A DNA stretch of 64,000 nt, from NCBI RefSeq assembly GCF_024972775.1, contig NZ_CP092282.1, forward strand, positions 1,302,001 to 1,366,000. The letters are read 5' to 3'. Both the position numbers and the translations under genes were made by a program. The DNA comes from Dehalobacter sp. DCM. GTDB lineage: Bacteria; Bacillota; Desulfitobacteriia; Desulfitobacteriales; Syntrophobotulaceae. Under the pieces are notes generated by a model. It saw only the letters and a list, made by a program, of their open reading frames with translations, ran no database searches and was not told where the DNA came from. How positions within the stretch are numbered: position 1 is the first letter of the stretch; the number at the start of each line of letters is the position of its first letter. Positions 8,334 through 15,827 of this stretch are shown here, one piece after another.

Positions 8334-9137
8334 GTGATTATCATTGGCGAAAAAATCAATGGCGCGATTCCTTCTGTCGCCAAAGCCATCGCGGAAAAGA
8401 ATGCTGACTTTATCCGCAATTTGGCCAAACTCCAAACAGATGCCGGGGCTAACTTTATTGATGTTTGCGCATCAACGGATGTCAATATCGAAGTTGAAAC
8501 CCTGAAATGGCTGATCGACCTGGTTCAGGAAGTGACCGATACCCCGATCTGTATTGATAGCCCCAATGAACAGGCTATTGTTGCAGCCATTCCGTTTTGC
8601 AAAAAGGCTGGACTCATTAACTCCGTCTCTGGCGAAGGCAACAAGATCGACGTTATTTTCCCGATTATTGCCGATACCAAATGGGAATGCGTGGCGCTGC
8701 TCAACGATGACAGCGGTATTTCCAAGACGGCTGAAAAACGGCTCGAAGTTTTTACGTACATTATGAAACGCGCGAAGGAATTCAATATTGCGCCATCCCG
8801 TCTGCATATCGACCCGCTGGTTGAAATGCTTTGTACATCCGAAGACGGTATCAATATGATCGTCGATGTTATGACAGAAATCAAACGGCAGTATCCTGCC
8901 ATCCATATCACCGGCGGCTGTAGCAACGTATCCTTCAATCTTCCTGCGCGTAAGCTCGTGAATCAAGCGTTCTTGGTTCTGGCCATGAATGCCGGCATGG
9001 ACAGCGGTATTATCGACCCGACCAATCAGGATCTGACCGGTATGATCTTCGCTACTGAAGCCCTCGTGGGTCAGGACGAATACTGCATGGAATACATCGG
9101 TGCCTTTAGAGAAGGAAAATTCGGACAAAAAAAATAG
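8334..9137 (+). CDS. Methyltetrahydrofolate:corrinoid protein methyltransferase (DHPS-like)
   Basis: A 267-aa pterin-binding TIM barrel of the AcsE/MtrH/MtvC type. It transfers the methyl group between the corrinoid protein and tetrahydrofolate (methyltransferase II). Visible family features are the N-terminal IIIGEKINGA, DAGANFIDVC, the ICIDSPN strand and the C-terminal HITGGCSNVSFNLP. GTG start at 8334 with AAGGAG about ten bases upstream. Its place between a UroD-type methyltransferase and the corrinoid protein is the standard layout of a methyl-transfer operon. Methyl groups from the substrate would enter the Wood-Ljungdahl pathway as methyl-THF. Confidence 0.92.
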   Translation: MIIIGEKINGAIPSVAKAIAEKNADFIRNLAKLQTDAGANFIDVCASTDVNIEVETLKWLIDLVQEVTDTPICIDSPNEQAIVAAIPFCKKAGLINSVSGEGNKIDVIFPIIADTKWECVALLNDDSGISKTAEKRLEVFTYIMKRAKEFNIAPSRLHIDPLVEMLCTSEDGINMIVDVMTEIKRQYPAIHITGGCSNVSFNLPARKLVNQAFLVLAMNAGMDSGIIDPTNQDLTGMIFATEALVGQDEYCMEYIGAFREGKFGQKK

Positions 9138-9240
9138 GCTAAGACCGTAGAGTTATTTAATAAGATGAATAAGTTTTAATTACTTTTTTATATGGTGGAT
9201 AATAACAAAAAGAATCAATATTTTAGGAGGAGAATTTAAT

Positions 9241-9873
9241 ATGGCAAAAATCAATGAAGTTAAAGCAATGGTTGAAGCAGGAAAAACAAAACTCGTTGCA
9301 GGTCTGGTTCAGGAAGCCCTTGATGAAGGAAGCGCAGCGAAAGACATTCTCCAAGCCATGGTAGACTCCATGGGTGTCGTCGGAGATAAATTTTCCACGG
9401 GTGAAATCTTTGTACCTGAAATGCTGATGGCCGCCAAAGCCATGGCGAAAGGTGTCGATGTTTTGAAGCCGTTAATGGCTGGAGACAGCTCCAATTCATT
9501 AGGTACCTGCATTATAGGAACCGTCGCAGGTGACCTGCATGACATCGGTAAAAACCTCGTTTCCATGATGATCGAGAGCGCCGGTTTTACCATGGTTGAC
9601 CTCGGCGTAGACGTACCGGCGGCTAGATGGCTTGAAGCAATTAAAGATAATCAGAACGTGACCTTAGTTGCCTGTTCCGGACTTTTGACGACAACAATGC
9701 CGGCGTTGAAAGAAGCAGTAGAGACCATCAAAGGCAGCGGTCTCACCGGCTTCAAAGTTATTGTTGGCGGCGCGCCTGTCACCCAGGAATTTGCTAACGA
9801 GATCGGTGCCGACGGATTTGCCCCGGACGCTGGAAGCGCTGCCGTCAAGGCGGTTGAACTCGTAAAAGCATAA
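9241..9873 (+). CDS. Corrinoid (B12-binding) methyl-carrier protein
   Basis: A 210-aa protein with an N-terminal helical cap domain (~1-90) and a C-terminal cobalamin-binding Rossmann domain carrying the base-off signature GDLHDIGKN (DxHxxG, His as lower Co ligand) and a downstream SGLLTT and GG-A-V region. It is the methyl carrier between the methyltransferases I and II encoded on either side (MtaC/MtvC-like architecture). Perfect AGGAGG ribosome site. No reductive activase (RACE/RamA) gene is in the window, so corrinoid reactivation must be encoded elsewhere. Confidence 0.93.
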   Translation: MAKINEVKAMVEAGKTKLVAGLVQEALDEGSAAKDILQAMVDSMGVVGDKFSTGEIFVPEMLMAAKAMAKGVDVLKPLMAGDSSNSLGTCIIGTVAGDLHDIGKNLVSMMIESAGFTMVDLGVDVPAARWLEAIKDNQNVTLVACSGLLTTTMPALKEAVETIKGSGLTGFKVIVGGAPVTQEFANEIGADGFAPDAGSAAVKAVELVKA

Positions 9874-9895
9874 GTCAAAAGGAGGATTTAATAGC

Positions 9896-10882
9896 GTGCT
9901 TACGAAAAAGCAAAACTTATTAGAAACCATCCGGGGTGGGAATCCGGATCGGTTTGTAAATCAATATGAGTTTATGGAGTTAATTTTTGAAGTCCCATCG
10001 GATATAAAACGGGTTCGCGGTACAAAGTTTAAAGATGGTTGGGGTGTTACGCGGCAATGGCCCGAAGACCAACTTGGTGCTTTTCCTTTGCATGACGATG
10101 AACACAAGGTGTTGAAAGATATAACACAGTGGAAGAAAGTTGTGAATGCTCCGGCAATTATTACGTCTGATGAAGAGTGGGCTCCTGCAGTTGCCCATGC
10201 CAAGGCGATTGACCGTAATGAGAAATATGCCGCTGTCATTGTTGGACCGGGCGTATTTGAGATGACCCACATGCTGATGGGTATGGAAGACGCTTTGATG
10301 GCTTTGTATGAAGAACCGGAAGCAATGCATGAGCTCATAGACTATATTACAGAATACGAGCTGAGATATGCCCAAGTTATAATCGATCGACTTCATCCCA
10401 ATTTACTTTTACATCATGACGATTGGGGAAGCCAAAAAAATTCCTTTGTTTCTCCGGAGATGTTTGAAGAGTTTTTTGTGCCTGCGTATAAGAAAATCTA
10501 CAGTTTCTATAAAGCCAATGGCGTCGAACTCATTGTCCACCACAGCGATTCTTATGCTGCCAATCTGATTCCTTCGATGATCGAAATCGGCATTGACATT
10601 TGGCAAGGCGTGATGAAAACGAACAACATCCCAGAAATAATTAAAGAATATGGCGGAAAAATCTCGTTTATGGGCGGGCTTCACAGCGGTGAAGTTGATT
10701 ACCCTACGTGGACACCTGAAAACTGCGCCAAACATGTGGAAGAGGTTTGCCGTAATTACGGAAAACATTATTTTATCCCGTGTTTAACTTCCGGTTTGCC
10801 GATGAGCTCATTCCCAGGCGTATATGACGTTGTTACTGAAGAGATTGACAGAATGAGTAAAGAATTATTAGAAAATATATAG
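9896..10882 (+). CDS. Second UroD-family corrinoid methyltransferase
   Basis: A 328-aa UroD-like protein from a GTG start with AAGGAGG eight bases upstream, 22 bp after the corrinoid protein gene. It has the family's HHDDWGSQKNSFVSPE segment. The zinc position differs from the first homologue: the segment reads HHSDSYAAN where the other has HSCG, so the usual Cys ligand is missing, while a later Cys (PCLTSGLP) is kept. It starts MLTKKQNLLET, shared with the broken gene at 33354. It probably acts as methyltransferase I on a methylated substrate; Zn use is uncertain. Confidence 0.83.
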   Translation: MLTKKQNLLETIRGGNPDRFVNQYEFMELIFEVPSDIKRVRGTKFKDGWGVTRQWPEDQLGAFPLHDDEHKVLKDITQWKKVVNAPAIITSDEEWAPAVAHAKAIDRNEKYAAVIVGPGVFEMTHMLMGMEDALMALYEEPEAMHELIDYITEYELRYAQVIIDRLHPNLLLHHDDWGSQKNSFVSPEMFEEFFVPAYKKIYSFYKANGVELIVHHSDSYAANLIPSMIEIGIDIWQGVMKTNNIPEIIKEYGGKISFMGGLHSGEVDYPTWTPENCAKHVEEVCRNYGKHYFIPCLTSGLPMSSFPGVYDVVTEEIDRMSKELLENI

Positions 10883-10960
10883 ATTATTGCAGAATGTCAT
10901 TAATTAATATGCCTCCCTAAATGGTCCTAAATGGGGGCGTAAAGAAACTTAGCCTAAGCG

Positions 10961-10990
10961 AAAGACGTCATAACTGGCGTCTTTTCTTTT
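10961..10990 (+). terminator. Terminator of the methyltransferase operon
   Basis: Stem AAAGACG-N10-CGTCTTT followed by TCTTTTT, 80 bp after the last methyltransferase gene. A preceding stem GCCTCCC...GGGGGC lies at about 10911-10938. Confidence 0.75.
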
Positions 10991-11196
10991 TGGGGTTTTG
11001 CAGGCTTGCCCGACGCCCCCTTTTATATACAAACTCACGGCACGTAACTTGGAGGCAAATATTTTTCTTAAGAGAACGGCTATTTTTGCATAAAACAACA
11101 ATAATAGTCGCAGACAAAAAGATGTTTGCTTTTAAATAATTTAAAATTATCAGTATATCAGCAGATATAAAAAAAAAATTTAATTATTTCACCCGT

Positions 11197-11212
11197 TGGT
11201 ATGTATTTTGCA
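11197..11212 (+). promoter_or_regulatory. Probable sigma-54 promoter upstream of MFS leader
   Basis: TGGTATGTATTTTGCA: GG at 11198-11199 and GC at 11210-11211 with ten bases between, and the same TTTTGCA -12 half as the sites at 4022 and 6904. The C of TGGC is replaced by T. It reads toward the MFS gene at 11792, though at an unusual distance of ~570 bp. Confidence 0.6.
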
Positions 11213-11337
11213 TTTATATGTCTGTGTCAAACTAAAGTATTTCATTTAACAGAAAAATCTATCACGAGGTTACAAGAAAAAGGAGATGGGGTAGAACCTA
11301 TAGTTACAACAAAATACTTGTTACTCTATCAAAATGT

Positions 11338-11372
11338 TGTTTCTGGACGAATTAATTCGTAATTAGCATAAT
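11338..11372 (+). promoter_or_regulatory. Promoter with TTGTTTCTGGACG box (copy 1)
   Basis: TTGTTTCTGGACG followed after 17 bases by CATAAT. The same box and spacing occur at 27838 and 31068, each ahead of an accessory transcription unit. TGGACG occupies the -35 position. Confidence 0.55.
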
Positions 11373-11791
11373 AGGTGATAACAAGGATTCTGAGTGCTAA
11401 GTAAAGGGGAAGATGATAATAGAAATTGTCGAAGCAATAGATTACTAGGGAATATCTGGATAGAATAATTGCCTGGCATCTTCGGTTCATAGGGAATTAG
11501 CTCAAGCGCATTATAATGCATTAATTTTTCAAGTCAATACGTTATGATCATTATGTTTTCTAAACAGGATATCGATTTGATACGCAGTAGGTATTATGAA
11601 TTCGACAAACTATGCGAGAGGAAGGAGGTGCTAATATTAAATCGTATTCTGTAAAAAAATTCTTATTTATATAGATGCGTATAGCATGAAGCTAAGCTAA
11701 TCCATACATGAAGCAAGATGCCAATCGAATGAGTTCATTATCCGGATACCTTCGTAATATAATTTTTTTAGATGAAAGGGTTGAGACGTGA

Positions 11792-13024
11792 ATGTCACAA
11801 GAAACATCAAAGTATAAATTAAACTGGGTGATCATGGTTGGAGTCATATTTGCCGTCATTTATCAGGGCGCTGCAAAATCGGCTGTTCCCGTTTTGGGAA
11901 GTCTCAGGCAAGTTTTTCCTGATGCAAGTGCGACAACAGTTCAAATGCTTGTCACGCTACCCTCGCTTTTGTCCATGCTGGTTTCTCTCATTTCGGGTGT
12001 TATTGTTGCGTATGTACTCAAAAAAACGCTTATCCAATTCGGACTCGCTTGTTTTCTGATAGGCGGAATCATACCAGGCTTTGTTCACTCCTTACCTGCT
12101 TTATTCTTTTCCGCTGTCCTTATTGGAATCGGACAAGGGTGCCTTATCTGTATCGCTTCATCCCTTTTGGCAGAGAATTTCGAGGGAAATGCTCGCGCTA
12201 CGGCTATGGGACTTAGACAGGCAGCAGCCAGCATTGGTATCTTAATCCTGACGATGGCCGCTGGCTTTTTGGGGCAAATTGCCTGGTATAAGGCCTATTA
12301 CATCTATTTCTTCGTACTTGTGATTATGGTCATTGTTGGGTTCCTATTACCGAAAGGTAAACTTGATGATAAAATAGTCGGGAGTGGCCAGGGGTTAGCT
12401 GGATTAAAAGACGTATTTAATCCCTCTTTGGTTTACTTATCGATCCTGATGTTTTTCCTCGCGGTTTTCAGCTCAGCATTTTTCACCAATCTTGGTATGT
12501 CTATCATGGACAAAGGTCTCGGCGGCCCTGCCCAAATTGGTATTGCCACGGCATGGAATCAATTTGCTCAGATTATTATTGGAATTATCTACCTCGCCTT
12601 GGTTAAGCTATTTAAAAAATATATGCTGGTTGTATCAACATTTCTTGTGGCCGTCGGATTATTTGTTTTAGTCAATGGACCAAATCTTTCGTATTATGCT
12701 ATCGGTGGGCTCCTCTTCGGTGTTGGATGCGGTATTCAGTTTATTGCAACGGTCCATTTTGTTTCTGAGACAGTCGAGTCTTCGAAAGCTGCAATGGCAC
12801 TTGCAGTATCCATGGTTGCAACCGGTTTAGGGGTTACCGTATCACCGCTTATTGTTAATCCGATTACACAGATGTTCGGAGAAATCAATGGTACAAATGG
12901 GTTGCTGGTTGCAGGTGTCGCTTTTGCAATCATGATGGTAGTGGAATTGATCCGCGAAGTGTTCTTTAACAAGAATTCGAAGATCGGTATGCCAATTAAG
13001 GCTAATACAGAAAGCGTCAACTAA
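11792..13024 (+). CDS. MFS transporter
   Basis: A 410-aa permease with about 12 hydrophobic helices and a central cytoplasmic loop near residues 190-205, of the MFS_1 type. No substrate-specific motif was recognised. The ATG start at 11792 has a modest AAAGGG upstream. It stands alone behind a long leader with sigma-54 and TGGACG-box promoters and ends at a strong terminator. Its position after the molybdoenzyme and methyltransferase operons, and the shared promoter types, suggest it imports their substrate or exports a product. Confidence 0.85.
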   Translation: MSQETSKYKLNWVIMVGVIFAVIYQGAAKSAVPVLGSLRQVFPDASATTVQMLVTLPSLLSMLVSLISGVIVAYVLKKTLIQFGLACFLIGGIIPGFVHSLPALFFSAVLIGIGQGCLICIASSLLAENFEGNARATAMGLRQAAASIGILILTMAAGFLGQIAWYKAYYIYFFVLVIMVIVGFLLPKGKLDDKIVGSGQGLAGLKDVFNPSLVYLSILMFFLAVFSSAFFTNLGMSIMDKGLGGPAQIGIATAWNQFAQIIIGIIYLALVKLFKKYMLVVSTFLVAVGLFVLVNGPNLSYYAIGGLLFGVGCGIQFIATVHFVSETVESSKAAMALAVSMVATGLGVTVSPLIVNPITQMFGEINGTNGLLVAGVAFAIMMVVELIREVFFNKNSKIGMPIKANTESVN

Positions 13025-13058
13025 TAAATCTTTCATTAGCAATGGAAACTTAGCCATA

Positions 13059-13101
13059 AATACCTTCATTATTATGACGAGAGTCAGATAATGAAGGTAT
13101 T
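13059..13101 (+). terminator. Terminator after MFS gene
   Basis: Perfect 14-bp stem AATACCTTCATTAT...ATAATGAAGGTATT followed by a T-rich run (TCTTATTTTG). Confidence 0.85.
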
Positions 13102-13259
13102 CTTATTTTGTACAAATATTAGCCTGCCCATTTAGAATTTTTATTGTCACAATCAAAAATGCGAATTTTACAGACCTTGGGGGCTATTTTACACTATTGA
13201 TGTACAGAATTTCACGAGGATCACTTTGAAACGAAGAACGTTGAGGGGAGAGAAAGATT

Positions 13260-14096
13260 TTGCTGCTGACAATTTACCTTTTTATATCGGTGTTGTTCTT
13301 TATCGTTTTTTCAGCTTACAAGGCGTGGAAATATGCTTCTATGCCGATTCATAGCCGACTTGAGCTTTATCCTGTGCCGAAAGAAGCAGGCAGGGCAAGT
13401 TATGGCGGTTCTTATTATGAGGAAGTGGAATGGTGGAATAAACCCCGTCAGGTATCCCACGGCAATGAAATTAAAGATATGTTGCAAGAAATGCTTTTTA
13501 TCAAAAAGCTATTTGAGAACCATCAACGGCTCTGGTGGCCATCCTACTCATTCCATATAGGAATCTATTTTTTGTTTTTATGGACTATTTGTTTACTCAT
13601 TGGGACTGCTTGGCCAGAGCAGGCGATAACCTATCTAATCAACATTACGGGTGTTGCCGGTTTTGTTTTGGCAAGCATCGGGAATATTGCGCTTTTAATT
13701 CGTAGGATTACAGATCATGACATGCGTAAATATACGACGCCGCAGGAGTATTTCAATTTGTTTTTGATCTTGGCAGTACTTTTGAGCGGCATCTATGCTT
13801 GGAGCGGAAATGTCCTCTTTTTTCTGCCCAGGGAGATTATTCATCAACTACTGACATTTCAAGCTTTACAGGTTGATCCGGCCGTTTTAATTCATTTAAT
13901 TCTACTTAGTTTTATGTTCATTTATATCCCCTTAAGTAAAATGAATCATTATGTTGGCAAGTTTTTTACCTTTCACAAAGTCTTATGGGAAAATGAACCG
14001 AATCTGCCCGGAAGCAAAGTAGAAAAAGAATTAATGGAAGCAGCAGCCCACCCGCCTGCCACTAAATGGTCTGCTCCCCATATGAATCAGGATTAA
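13260..14096 (+). CDS. DsrM/HdrE-like membrane cytochrome b subunit (extra copy)
   Basis: A 278-aa membrane protein of the nitrate reductase gamma/DsrM/HdrE superfamily, with about five hydrophobic helices and His residues in helices (SFHIGIY, LIHLILL, MNHYVGK) fit for two b hemes. It would oxidise menaquinol and feed the Fe-S subunit encoded 12 bp downstream. TTG start with GAGGGGAG upstream. It is distinct from the DsrM at 20396 (241 aa): this copy has an extended hydrophilic segment at ~35-85 and a longer C-terminal tail. The DsrM-type role is inferred from fold and pairing. Confidence 0.8.
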   Translation: MLLTIYLFISVLFFIVFSAYKAWKYASMPIHSRLELYPVPKEAGRASYGGSYYEEVEWWNKPRQVSHGNEIKDMLQEMLFIKKLFENHQRLWWPSYSFHIGIYFLFLWTICLLIGTAWPEQAITYLINITGVAGFVLASIGNIALLIRRITDHDMRKYTTPQEYFNLFLILAVLLSGIYAWSGNVLFFLPREIIHQLLTFQALQVDPAVLIHLILLSFMFIYIPLSKMNHYVGKFFTFHKVLWENEPNLPGSKVEKELMEAAAHPPATKWSAPHMNQD

Positions 14097-14108
14097 GGAG
14101 TAATTAAC

Positions 14109-15722
14109 ATGAGTCATTCATCTGAAATACAACCGAAAGATATCGCGAAACCGGTAGATAAACTTGGTGAAGTTTATTCGTTAATGGTTTTGTCTGCTCC
14201 TTATGATAAAGAGGGAATGGAACCAGATCTTAAAGAACCGAAAGATTCTTGGAAAACAAAATTCTGTGCGTCGTTGGACGGGTTTATTGCTTTGGATACG
14301 CTTGTCAGACCATCAACATCTGAGGAGGAAGATGAGTTTGTACAAAAATTTATTAATGGTTTAGCAAAATTATTTGCAGATAGTAATAATAATTTTCTGC
14401 AGCCGTTACAATTAACGATGGATTATTGTGCTAAATGCAATACGTGTTCGGAAGCCTGTCATGTATTTGAAGCGACAAATCGCCATGAATTATACAGGCC
14501 TATTTTTCGTTCTGAGGTTTTCCGAAAAATATATAAAAAATACTTTACGCCAGGCGGAAAGCTTTTAGGCAAATTTGTCGGGGCAGATATTGATATCAAC
14601 TGGGAAAGTATTGCCCGCCTTGGCGAACTTGCATATCGCTGCAATTTATGCCGCCGTTGCGCACAAACTTGTCCGCTTGGCCTGGATAATGGTACGTTAA
14701 CGCATGAAATCAGAAAAATATTTAGTCAGGAAATGGGTATTGCGCCGACCGCATTGCATACGAAGGGTACCGAGCTCCAATTAAAAACCGGTTCTTCCAC
14801 GGGAATGAATAAACTTGCTTTTTTGGATACAATCGAATTTCTTGAGGAAGAGATCGAGGAAAAAACAGGACGCAAAATTAAAATTCCAATTGACAAAAAG
14901 GGCGCTGATTTTCTCTTGACACATAACGCCGGAGAATATTTGGCCTGGCCTGAAAATCCGGCGGCTTTTGCTATTCTTTTTGAGGAGGCAGGACTCAATT
15001 GGACCCTTAGCAGTTCAATGATTGGTTATGATAATGTGAATTATGGTATTTGGTATGACGATACGATGGCCAGAAAAGTAGCTCTGCAACAGTTCGAGGC
15101 AGCCAAAGAGTTGGGTATCCAGCGCATTGTTATCGGAGAATGCGGGCATGCCCATAAAGCTGGAATTGTAAGCAGCGATCGCATGACATATGGTGAAGAT
15201 AAAGTTCGTGTTGAAAGCTGTCTGCCGCTTTTATGGGAGCTTGTGGAAACAAAACGCCTAACCTTTAATCCGGAAAAAAATAATTTCCCTGTGACGCTGC
15301 ACGATCCATGCAATATTGTTCGCCATATGGGTATTGTCCAGCCCCAGAGAAATATATTAAAAGCAATTTGCCCCCAATTCAGGGAGATGACACCGCACGG
15401 TGTAGATAATTATTGCTGCGGTGGCGGTAGTGGCTTTGCGGTGATGCAATCATTAAACTTTCCGGATTTCCGTAATAAGATCAGCACGCGCATGAAATTT
15501 CAACAGATCTTGAATGCCTTTGACGAAGAGTTGGTTACCAATACCGACATCGTCAAATATGTCTGTGCACCTTGTTCCAACTGCAAAGGAGCGATTCGGG
15601 ATATGCTGGAGTATTATCAGGCAACAGACCGATTCAATATTCACTATGGCGGGCTGGTGGAGTTAATGGTCAATGCGTTGACTACCTTGGAACAGCCCTA
15701 TTTAACATTCACAGACGAATAA
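14109..15722 (+). CDS. DsrK/HdrD-like Fe-S oxidoreductase (extra copy)
   Basis: A 537-aa cytoplasmic Fe-S protein with two ferredoxin motifs (Cys107/110/113/117 and Cys178/181/184/188) and two CCG-type regions: HDPC with CCGGGSG, and CAPCSNC near residue 482. The CCG cysteines bind the special [4Fe-4S] cluster that reduces disulfides in HdrD/DsrK. It pairs with the membrane cytochrome gene just upstream. It is ~90 aa longer than the DsrK at 21118, with an additional N-terminal stretch. Likely substrates are a protein or low-molecular-weight disulfide or a DsrC-type trisulfide. Its place directly upstream of the dsr genes favours a role in sulfur respiration. Confidence 0.85.
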   Translation: MSHSSEIQPKDIAKPVDKLGEVYSLMVLSAPYDKEGMEPDLKEPKDSWKTKFCASLDGFIALDTLVRPSTSEEEDEFVQKFINGLAKLFADSNNNFLQPLQLTMDYCAKCNTCSEACHVFEATNRHELYRPIFRSEVFRKIYKKYFTPGGKLLGKFVGADIDINWESIARLGELAYRCNLCRRCAQTCPLGLDNGTLTHEIRKIFSQEMGIAPTALHTKGTELQLKTGSSTGMNKLAFLDTIEFLEEEIEEKTGRKIKIPIDKKGADFLLTHNAGEYLAWPENPAAFAILFEEAGLNWTLSSSMIGYDNVNYGIWYDDTMARKVALQQFEAAKELGIQRIVIGECGHAHKAGIVSSDRMTYGEDKVRVESCLPLLWELVETKRLTFNPEKNNFPVTLHDPCNIVRHMGIVQPQRNILKAICPQFREMTPHGVDNYCCGGGSGFAVMQSLNFPDFRNKISTRMKFQQILNAFDEELVTNTDIVKYVCAPCSNCKGAIRDMLEYYQATDRFNIHYGGLVELMVNALTTLEQPYLTFTDE

Positions 15723-15827
15723 TTTTTTTTTGTGTGAATATTTGGCGGTAAAGAGGCAAGCCTGTTTTTGTGAAATATGTGATAAATAACGTAAGGCGTT
15801 GTACGAATTTGAGGAGGTGTATTTTAT

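Larger units (their letters stand above)
10991..11791. other. Long gene-free leader region ahead of the MFS gene
   Basis: About 800 bp without a convincing gene. It holds a sigma-54 promoter at 11197 and a second promoter with the TTTGTTTCTGGACG box at 11338, giving leaders of roughly 570 and 410 nt before the transporter. A 33-36 codon open frame (11544 or 11553 to 11654) lacks a ribosome site, and an AAGGAGGTG at about 11622 has no plausible start after it. This suggests decayed coding sequence or an untranslated regulatory leader. Confidence 0.4.

Noticed and set aside
8472-9128. Long antisense open frame opposite the methyl-THF methyltransferase gene
   Set aside because: It mirrors codon structure of a strongly supported gene and has no family motif or ribosome site.
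10911-10990. Stem GCCTCCC...GGGGGC plus GCGTAAAG and CCTAAG as a c-di-GMP-I riboswitch after the methyltransferase operon
   Set aside because: The order of conserved bases does not fit the GEMM core and no gene follows within 800 bp; only the terminator is supported.
11544-11654. 33-36 codon ORF (QDIDLIRSRYYEFDKLCERK) in the MFS leader as a small protein gene
   Set aside because: No ribosome site, no recognised family and no neighbour logic; kept only as a note within the leader.
15723-15827. TTTGTGAAATATGTGATAAA ahead of the CoADR-rhodanese gene as a Rex site
   Set aside because: Only the left half fits TTGTGAA; the right half does not mirror it, so the palindrome fails.
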